In this document: positions 58,301-64,000 of the stretch, in pieces
Position numbering within the stretch: position 1 is the stretch's first letter
How the letters are laid out: each line of letters opens with the position of its first letter
DNA from: Verrucomicrobium sp. BvORR106
GTDB taxonomy: Bacteria > Verrucomicrobiota > Verrucomicrobiia > Verrucomicrobiales > Verrucomicrobiaceae
Length of the DNA stretch: 64,000 nucleotides
Direction of reading: 5' to 3'
NCBI RefSeq assembly: GCF_000739655.1
Contig: NZ_BATR01000191.1
Coordinates: 103,880-167,879 of the forward strand
Made by a program: the position numbers and the translations under genes
Notes under the pieces: generated by a model
Databases searched by the model: none
What the model saw: the letters and a program-made list of their open reading frames with translations, nothing else
What the model was told of the DNA's origin: nothing

Positions 58301-61300
58301 GGTCACCTGCGCCAGCAGGCCATCCGCACGGTAGCCAAAGCCCCAACTGCCCCCGGCGCCGCTTCCCAGGGCTGAGACATCCCCTCCCCGGGCCAGACCG
58401 TTGCGACGTCCGGAGCCGTCATAAGTGTTGGTGAGATGGGAGACCACCACGCCATCCAGCTTGGTCTTCTCGTACTCCAGATGCCCCTGCCCGTCATAGG
58501 CGCGCAGGATCTCCGTGACCCCGGCTGCTGTTGTTTCCTTGACATGGGTCACCTGCCCCCGCAGATCATAGGCCAGCATCTCCCGCTTCACATAGGTCGG
58601 GCTCCCCACCGTGCCCACCGTCGTAGCCAGGATCCTCTGCCAGTCATCATACGTGCTGGTGTGCACCAGGCCACGCGGATCAGTGAACTGCTTGAGCATC
58701 CCCTTCTCCTTGCCCGCCGTGTAGAACTGGTAGGTGTGGTAGCGCCGGCTCTGCACGCCCCCACTCCCCTCCAGGTAGCTTTCCGCAGGGCGCCCTGCCG
58801 CATCCAACGTCGCCACTTCCTTCAGCCCTTGAGGCATGAGGCGCTCCACCTTCTGCCCGCCCCCGCCCAGGTTCGTGTAAACATACTGGGTGGCAGCCCC
58901 GTCTGGCAGCAGCGTCAGAGCCATCCGGTTCATCCCGTCGTAGCTCGTCTTCGTCGTCTGCCCAGATTCGTCTGTGACCGCGGCTGCATTCCCCGCTGCA
59001 TCATACTCCGTGCGTGCGTAGGTTCCGTCTGCGTTTTTGACAAGGACCGTCCTGCCCGCCGTGTCTGTCCAGGTTGACTGGGTCAGTTGCTCCCCTCCTG
59101 AGCCAGTGGTGGACGTCACTTGGTGGGAGTCCAGGCTGTAGGTCGAGACAGACTGAGTGATGATGGTGTTTGCAGCATTCCTCACGGTCACGCTCACCTT
59201 CCTCCCCAGTGCATCGCAGATCGTTTCCGTGCTCTCGCCCAGGCTGCTCACCGCCTTGTTCTTCAGACCGGCGGCGTCATAGGACACGGTGGTGGATTGA
59301 GCGGCACTCGTGGCACCAGAGGCTGGCAGCACCGTCGTCATGGCGCGATCCAGCTTGTCGAACGTGCTCGTGGTCACATGCCCGACAAAGTTCGTCGAGC
59401 TGACCACGTTCCCCCTGCGATCCGCCGTCGTGACCTCACTGCCCTGCGTTTGCGCGCTGGCATTTTTGAGGGTCTTCGTCGTGGTGCGAGTCGCGTCGTT
59501 GTAGGCATACTCGTGGTACTGGTGCTCGCTCACGGGCTCCCGCTTGATCCTCCCGTCCAGATAGTAGCGCCACTCCAGCTCCGTCCCGTCCGGATTGATC
59601 TGCCGTCTTGGTCTCGCATCAGAGGTGAAGAACTTCTGCGTGACCCCTCCGCGGGAATCCGTCTGCGTCACCTTCAGCAACGCATCATCATAGGCAGTCG
59701 TCTCCGTTGCCAGCAGGGTTCCGCCATTCTGCCAGTCACCCTGGTAGGCCTCCGTGAGGATCTTGCGGCCAATGCCGTCGTAGCCCGCCTTCCCCGTATG
59801 CCCACGGGGGTCCATGATCTTGATGAGATCGCCAAAGAGGTTGTAGAAATACTTCGTCGTGGCGTACTGCTCCACTCCCGGCACAGCCTCCACTCCCGTG
59901 CCGTCCGCCTTCGCCCGGGAGCGCCAGGACACCTGCTCCACCTTGCGTCCCGCGCCATCGTACCGGGTGTAGGTGTAGTCCTCCGGGTTGGTCTTTGAAC
60001 CATCCGTCCACTCCACCTCCCCGGTCAGGTTGTAGTAGGTGTAGTTCCAGCCCAACTGCGTGCCGGACTCGTTCAGATTCTCGACCCACAAGCGGCGGCC
60101 CATGTCATCATAGGCATAGCGGTTCACCTTCTTGGCCACCACACCATCCATCACCCGCTCCTCCACCAGCTCGCCCCGCAGATTGTGGGAGTACTCGATG
60201 ACCAGGTCAGGGTAGTTTGTCTGATCCACCTGGCCGCTGTAGCCCGTTCTCTTGGTGATGAACCCACGTGCATCCTGCTGATACACCGTCACCGCCTCTT
60301 CCGCTGTGCCCTCGGCCATCTTGGTCGTGTAGACCATGCCCTTGCAGAACGGTACCTGGGCTTGATTGGAAGGGTTGCTGAAGGCATCCTGATAGCTCGT
60401 GGTGGATGCCTTTAGCACCGTGCCAGAGGCATCCTGGTTCTCCACCCGGGTCACTGCATAGGGTCGCGCCGCATCCTGGTAGTAGTACCGGGTGCGCCTG
60501 CCCGTGGCCAGACCCGTGGTGGGATTCGGATGGGTGATCAACTCCGGAAGGTGCAGGCTGTTGTAGATGGCGGTCGTCACTGCCACATCCGTAGAAACGC
60601 CATCACCGTCAAGGTCCCCCTTCACACGGATCTCCGTCGCATCGCCGCCGCTGTTATAGCCAAACTCCGTGCGCACTCCCCCACGGTTTTGCAGCGATTT
60701 CAAGGCACCCGCAAACGCCCCCGGCACCCCGTTGGTCACATCCAGTGCCGTGTACCACTCCTGCTCCATCTTCGGATTTGTGCCCGTACCCGTCGCGGCA
60801 TTCGTCACCGTGCTCACCGGGTCAAAGACCTTGGTCAGCCGGTTGTTGGTGTAGTAGTAGATGGTCTTGCGGTTGTACGCGTCCAGGATCTCCGTCCGGC
60901 CGGTCGTCATCCCGTTCGCATCCTCACTGTTGAAGTAGCTGTAGGTGGCATTGCGCACCGCCTCATAGGACTCCGCGGCAGGCAAGGCCTGGTTGTTTCC
61001 TCCACTGTGCTTGCCCACCGTCGCCCGCTGCTGCACCACACGCCGCAGGTGCGATGTCTTGCCGATCTTGTCGCTCCCGGCACCGATGGCATTCCCCTCC
61101 AGGTCCAGGTCGCCCTGCACATAGAGCTGGTAGTCGCTCTCCACCGTCCGGCCGCCAGGACGGATCTCCTTCTTGATCAGGTGGGTGGACGACCATGCCG
61201 TGTTGCTGGTGCTCCCCACCTTGCTCTGCTCATGGAGGTAGTCGTATCGAACCCACGCGTTGTCCGGCAGCGTCACCTCCACCAGGTCACCAGAGCCGTC

Positions 61301-64000
61301 ATACCGGTAGGAGATGCGCCGCCCGTCCCCTGTATAGATCTCCACAATGTGACCATACACATCGTACTTGAACCCGTAATAGTTGCCATTGCTGGCCTGC
61401 ACCCGCGCCAGCTCACCGTAAGAGGAATTTGACGTCGCCACATACCACGGATCCCCCGAAACCCCGTCGCCAAAGAACTTGAAATCGAGGTAGTTGCCAG
61501 CCGAGTCTGTCCAGCGCTTCAGATACGGCCGTTCGCGGCTGATGGCAGGGCTGGCGCCAAAGACGGGATAGCTCCGCTTCTCATAGACCCGCGTGCTCCC
61601 ATCTGCCCCATACAACGTGTACGTGACCACACCGCCCGGGCTAGTGCGCAGGATCCGGTTTCGGAAGAGATTGCGTACAGATCCCAGCTCCAGCCCGTCA
61701 CCGTTGGTGAGATGGGGGTTGTCCTGGGCGCGCACCGTCCATTCCTCCTGCGCCAGGTTCGCCGTGTTTCTGGCATACACGATCACAGAGCCATCCAGCT
61801 CGGCCACCTGCAGCTTGTCAGTACCATCCACCGGCACCATGTAGGGGAAGTAGGACATCTTCCATCCGTAGCCAAAGTGACCGTACGCGCGGGACTGGCT
61901 GCTGTAGTTGCGCCGGATCTGGAGTGGGATCGGGCCCGGCAGGGTCAGATCCAGCTCATCCGCATACAGCTCCCCGGTGATGGAGTTTACCGGGTCCCCT
62001 ACGAAGCCCCCGTAGCCAGACGACCCGTAGTAGTCACCAAAGGTGAGCGTGCTGCTCGTGTTGCCCAGCAGCATGCCGGTGCTGACGTTGCTCAGAAACT
62101 GGCTGCCGAGCGAGCCCGACGGCGTGCTGTACACATCGTAGTACCACGAACTGCTGCTGGAGAGGAAACCACCTGACGATCCCAACAGGCTGGCCACACT
62201 GGGTGTGGAGCTCATCGACCAGCTGTCCGAGAGAAAGCCATAGCTGGGCGTATAGGCAGGCTGGGGTGAGAAACTCAACGTGCCGCCGCTGGAGATGCTG
62301 ATCGTGGAGTTGCCAAAGCTCAGGTTGGAGGATGAGTACGTGTTGGAGCCGCCGAACAGCCAGTTCGAAGCGCCACCATTGATGCGCCCGATCAAAGCCC
62401 CCGCCTGGCTCTTGCCAATGATGAGCGCCCCCATGCCCTTCCACTGTCCGGCCGCACCCGCCACCGGTCCGGGCGTGATGAAGACACGTGCCAGGTTCTT
62501 GTCCCACCCTGCAAAGGCCGCCTCCACGCTGGTCCACAGGCTGGGTGCCCAGTTCTGCAACGTCTTTGTCTGCGATTCAAAGGAGTACGTCTTCGTCTTC
62601 TCCGTCACGTAGTTGTCTGCCGTAAGCTCAACCACGTTGGTGTTCACGTTCCCATCCTGCTGCACCCGATGGATCAGATCCACCGTGGAGACTGCATCAC
62701 TGTCCTCCACCTTGATGTATTGTTTGATGGTGTGGTGCTCCAGAGCAGAGATCTCTGCGATGAACAGGTTCGTCATGAAGTCCGCCCCCGTGATCATCCC
62801 CTGGCCGCCCGCATCTGGTCGCAAGTCCCCATAGCCGGCCCAGGCCGTGCGGCTGAAGTTCATATCCACGACCGGGTACACCAGATTGGGCCGCTTGGCC
62901 GCCTGGTTGGGCACCGTCACCATGATCGGGTCACGTGTTCCATTCAGCTCCGCCCCCAGCTGGGCAAACCCGTGGGCGCGCATCGACACCGCATGAACCT
63001 TGAACGTGTCCTTCAGCGTTTCAAATGAGCGGGACACACGTTGATAGTAAGACATGCCCATCAGATAGGCCATGGTGCCCTGGATCAGGTCGTAGTCCGG
63101 ATTGATGCTGGAATTCGCAGCCCGTTCCTGCTCATGCTTCCAGAACGGCTCCAGGTGAACCTTCAGCATCCGGTCCGTCACCCTGCCCGTGTTCAGACAG
63201 AAGGCATTCAGATCGCCCAGATTGAAATAAGAAGTCGTCGCGCTACCAGCTTGAGCCGTCTGGTTGGGACCAAAGTCCAGGTTCGTGATGCCTGCGAAGT
63301 GGCTCCAGCCGCCCAGCAGATTTTGATCCGCAACACCCACCGGTCCGCCATAGTTGCGCTGGCGGTGGTAGGTGACCTTGAAGCTGAACTGGTCATCCAC
63401 CGTGCTGACATGCTGCGTCGTCACCTGCTTCTTGCGCAGATACGCATCCGTCCCGTAGGTGTAGTTGCCCGTGCCGGAGTCCGGATTCTCCAGGTCGAAC
63501 GGCTGCATGGTGAAGGTCATGTCATAATTGCCCGCCTGGGCCCGGGGAGCAATGCTCACCACCGCCCGCCGGTTGTGCATGTCCATGATCCGCACCCCAT
63601 TGATGACCGCCTTGTTCGTGGGAAACTGCACGCTGGCGATCTCAATGTCCACTGTGTCAAACCTCGAACCATCCGCACTCACGCGGTCGCTCTGCGTGTA
63701 CGTCCCCGTGGTCGTGTTGAACTGCGTGGGCTGCGGGAACTCCTTCCACTGCACGCGGTTGAACTTCCGGTTGCGGAAGCGCACCCCCAGGCTGTCCTTC
63801 GCCAGCCCCGGCCAGTTCTGCTGCAGGCCCTTGTCCAGATCCTTCAGAAAGATGTTCCCCGGCGTGCGGTCCTCCGCATCCAGCGTCCAGAGTGGGTCAT
63901 TGGCCTCCGCCTTCAGGTACTTGCGCACCCACTCACGGATACTCTTCGTCCCACTCGGCAGATACCCTTCCACGGCCAGCCCTTCCACCACCTCCGTGTC
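55331..64000 (-). CDS. Giant Rhs/YD-repeat polymorphic toxin, N-terminus outside the window
   Basis: At least 2,889 residues; the frame is open through base 64000, so the GTG at 63991 is not the start. Residues are counted from it. About 1-500 is a mixed domain with many aromatic residues (SYYQRVSRSFETLKDTFKVHAVSMRAHG). About 540-650 is a Ser/Gly-rich linker. From about 665 (GDPVNSITGELY, DUF6531-like) to about 2416 run dozens of YD repeats (for example GRRISYRYDGSGDLVEVTLPDN), closed by the Rhs core end RYYESASGRFLSTDPMG and DPQGRS. A linker, a Hint domain (2614-2757) and a toxin domain follow. Rhs shells wrap a toxin and release it on contact with a rival cell. The cognate immunity gene seems to be at 54650-55132. 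Confidence 0.95.
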   Translation of the reverse strand, partial: DTEVVEGLAVEGYLPSGTKSIREWVRKYLKAEANDPLWTLDAEDRTPGNIFLKDLDKGLQQNWPGLAKDSLGVRFRNRKFNRVQWKEFPQPTQFNTTTGTYTQSDRVSADGSRFDTVDIEIASVQFPTNKAVINGVRIMDMHNRRAVVSIAPRAQAGNYDMTFTMQPFDLENPDSGTGNYTYGTDAYLRKKQVTTQHVSTVDDQFSFKVTYHRQRNYGGPVGVADQNLLGGWSHFAGITNLDFGPNQTAQAGSATTSYFNLGDLNAFCLNTGRVTDRMLKVHLEPFWKHEQERAANSSINPDYDLIQGTMAYLMGMSYYQRVSRSFETLKDTFKVHAVSMRAHGFAQLGAELNGTRDPIMVTVPNQAAKRPNLVYPVVDMNFSRTAWAGYGDLRPDAGGQGMITGADFMTNLFIAEISALEHHTIKQYIKVEDSDAVSTVDLIHRVQQDGNVNTNVVELTADNYVTEKTKTYSFESQTKTLQNWAPSLWTSVEAAFAGWDKNLARVFITPGPVAGAAGQWKGMGALIIGKSQAGALIGRINGGASNWLFGGSNTYSSSNLSFGNSTISISSGGTLSFSPQPAYTPSYGFLSDSWSMSSTPSVASLLGSSGGFLSSSSSWYYDVYSTPSGSLGSQFLSNVSTGMLLGNTSSTLTFGDYYGSSGYGGFVGDPVNSITGELYADELDLTLPGPIPLQIRRNYSSQSRAYGHFGYGWKMSYFPYMVPVDGTDKLQVAELDGSVIVYARNTANLAQEEWTVRAQDNPHLTNGDGLELGSVRNLFRNRILRTSPGGVVTYTLYGADGSTRVYEKRSYPVFGASPAISRERPYLKRWTDSAGNYLDFKFFGDGVSGDPWYVATSNSSYGELARVQASNGNYYGFKYDVYGHIVEIYTGDGRRISYRYDGSGDLVEVTLPDNAWVRYDYLHEQSKVGSTSNTAWSSTHLIKKEIRPGGRTVESDYQLYVQGDLDLEGNAIGAGSDKIGKTSHLRRVVQQRATVGKHSGGNNQALPAAESYEAVRNATYSYFNSEDANGMTTGRTEILDAYNRKTIYYYTNNRLTKVFDPVSTVTNAATGTGTNPKMEQEWYTALDVTNGVPGAFAGALKSLQNRGGVRTEFGYNSGGDATEIRVKGDLDGDGVSTDVAVTTAIYNSLHLPELITHPNPTTGLATGRRTRYYYQDAARPYAVTRVENQDASGTVLKASTTSYQDAFSNPSNQAQVPFCKGMVYTTKMAEGTAEEAVTVYQQDARGFITKRTGYSGQVDQTNYPDLVIEYSHNLRGELVEERVMDGVVAKKVNRYAYDDMGRRLWVENLNESGTQLGWNYTYYNLTGEVEWTDGSKTNPEDYTYTRYDGAGRKVEQVSWRSRAKADGTGVEAVPGVEQYATTKYFYNLFGDLIKIMDPRGHTGKAGYDGIGRKILTEAYQGDWQNGGTLLATETTAYDDALLKVTQTDSRGGVTQKFFTSDARPRRQINPDGTELEWRYYLDGRIKREPVSEHQYHEYAYNDATRTTTKTLKNASAQTQGSEVTTADRRGNVVSSTNFVGHVTTSTFDKLDRAMTTVLPASGATSAAQSTTVSYDAAGLKNKAVSSLGESTETICDALGRKVSVTVRNAANTIITQSVSTYSLDSHQVTSTTGSGGEQLTQSTWTDTAGRTVLVKNADGTYARTEYDAAGNAAAVTDESGQTTKTSYDGMNRMALTLLPDGAATQYVYTNLGGGGQKVERLMPQGLKEVATLDAAGRPAESYLEGSGGVQSRRYHTYQFYTAGKEKGMLKQFTDPRGLVHTSTYDDWQRILATTVGTVGSPTYVKREMLAYDLRGQVTHVKETTAAGVTEILRAYDGQGHLEYEKTKLDGVVVSHLTNTYDGSGRRNGLARGGDVSALGSGAGGSWGFGYRADGLLAQVTLGGGTFNYTYGDSGLLKTRSNPFRTYTVPGSGGRDNRGRVLAAQTRLTGRSVDVVAEAISWTSDSRQASYAATRLTANDGTGTATWQDARNYQYSAQRRQLISESWVPGDGQSARTQLHEHDYGQPGGLGIYTGRETPAPSGSTGSQLFLVNDAGMEGGAGLNALGRVTREVSGFETLGLTAQGTAKGAKNVELVVNTKSELSEVQHAAATRFTSGAWSRQMWMPAGGYNLLAKGNHPSGLFSAQANATFNLGVRHFGVENLFDDDGNVTQRHIAGGFAQNGRSQSLTWDGFGRLVKVVQEEFGGFGYEWTAVYDGFGRRLQTKYVPKRGNLYQSTAQVTERSWYDPLVEFLEVGIEVIRGSGGAAVRERWWKVHGPDLSGGYGGLVGMGGLEALVNEANAQAVGTVDDAYGHIVGFARAATLSAAAGGTLTFEWNDARFGGYGPLSGSWSPSIPDGLSVWRAFGWRGKRQDVTGFYHMGARYYESASGRFLSTDPMGHEASMSLYDYAGGDPINFVDPQGRSAINIWSSPVLGTSYGIYSESWNSGGSSSVGSAQSAVPPAAQPKTGFFSGLWGGTKDLAVGFWEGAETIGHTLGYAAVTVFDNDLAEDLYGTGYHRMAGFTSEVGYQLTSVYDRDLADDIYGSTRNGFADTISNYGFDVYEGNRNVGADIQFVLKEASGGQDASWEYRAGYVIPAIVSAIVERKMHTGGGLPGYCFAPGTPVLMGDGSTRPVETIREGDWIMADDPEDERAAAPQRVLALHQNWSDHLYEVRVDKDQDGLPDGRLKATGGHPFWTKNRGWIKVCNLQPNDILADASGGDSRVLDTKIEERISATYNLSVANIHTFFVMAGKVPVLVHNTNPGPRTYIIYQAPIPGTNLIYTGRASMPGLVSGREVLEYRFGGGHHRGLDFNSADVVAHVQSTIGRGSIEYQAIRGAEQIWYDRAVLNEQAVRQIAPISASNGMRDDYLRAAQTLNQSGSLDLPCPRR
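55334..55720 (-). other. C-terminal toxin domain with GIY-YIG (URI)-like nuclease features
   Basis: Residues 2758-2886. After a short lead (TNPGPRT) comes TYIIYQAPIP then NLIYTGRAS, an order like the Y-x-Y and YIG strands of GIY-YIG nucleases. Next are HHRGLDF, RGAEQIWYDRAVLNEQ (a candidate for the metal-binding Glu) and ISASNGMRDDYL (a candidate for the late Asn). A DNA-cutting role is inferred from these motifs; catalytic residues are not proved. Confidence 0.55.
55721..56152 (-). other. Hint (pretoxin-HINT) autoprocessing domain within the Rhs protein
   Basis: Residues 2614-2757 from the visible frame. It starts with the nucleophile in YCFAPGTPVLMGDG, followed by RPVETIREGDWIMA, the block-B-like GGHPFWTKNRGW, NLQPNDIL and the closing TYNLSVANIHTFFVMAGKVPVLVHN. 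The His-Asn pair at the end is the usual cleavage-site neighbour. This domain should cut the chain so that the C-terminal 129 residues are freed. Confidence 0.88.

Noticed and set aside
56177..58375. Several long plus-strand frames opposite the Rhs gene
   Set aside because: The Rhs frame is continuous and rich in YD repeats; the opposite frames are by-products of its composition.

Overview
The window looks like a chromosome segment of a Verrucomicrobiota bacterium, probably Verrucomicrobiales. This is an inference from gene content, not a computed placement. GC content is high and intergenic stretches are AT-richer. Secreted enzymes typical of the Planctomycetes-Verrucomicrobia group are common: a PSCyt1/DUF1549/DUF1553 protein paired with a DUF1501 protein, a sulfatase, a Tat-exported Gfo/Idh/MocA protein, a sialate O-acetylesterase fused to DUF1080, a pectate lyase-like protein and a heparinase II/III-like protein. 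The window ends inside a giant Rhs/YD-repeat protein.

Layout. 1-8318: secreted carbohydrate-active enzymes (heparinase-like, pectate lyase-like, SGNH esterase, sialate esterase-DUF1080) and two secreted proteins of unknown function. 8338-8562: a terminator, then an element with perfect 33-bp inverted arms. 8628-11263: an IlvD/Edd-type sugar-acid dehydratase and an SDR, probably a non-phosphorylative sugar-acid route. 11480-15961 (minus): a GntR/FCD regulator, a PSD1-type cytochrome and a DUF1501 protein, with a palindromic operator candidate in front. 16064-19176: a nitric-oxide module, with hmp and a translationally coupled c-type haem protein diverging from nsrR; two abutting 25-bp operator-like sites fill the space between them. 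19169-22522: an SDR, a BrnT/CopG-like toxin-antitoxin pair, an ATP-grasp protein and a zinc-ribbon membrane protein.

22577-35860 (minus): the core transcription/translation cluster, in order of transcription tRNA-Thr, tuf, tRNA-Trp, secE, nusG, rplK, rplA, rplJ, rplL, rpoB, rpoC. It has a recognisable promoter at the head, hairpins between rplL and rpoB, and a strong terminator after rpoC. 35944-49890 (all genes minus): an oxidoreductase, a sulfatase, a YiiX-like peptidase, a signal peptidase with a Ser-His rather than Ser-Lys dyad, a YdjM-like gene broken by apparent homopolymer indels, many small proteins of unknown or regulatory type, and argG with a Lys/Ala-rich tail. 50017-54491: a membrane protein, a TauE/SafE permease, a YdeP/FdhF-type molybdopterin oxidoreductase and a coupled membrane-anchored protein.

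54650-64000 (minus): a polymorphic-toxin locus. An Rhs protein of at least 2,889 residues carries, at its C-terminus, a Hint autoprocessing domain followed by a 129-residue domain with GIY-YIG-like features. An Imm26-like candidate immunity gene lies 198 bp downstream. This is the most striking system in the window; the NsrR/Hmp/haem-protein module and the GntR-controlled PSD1/DUF1501 operon come next.
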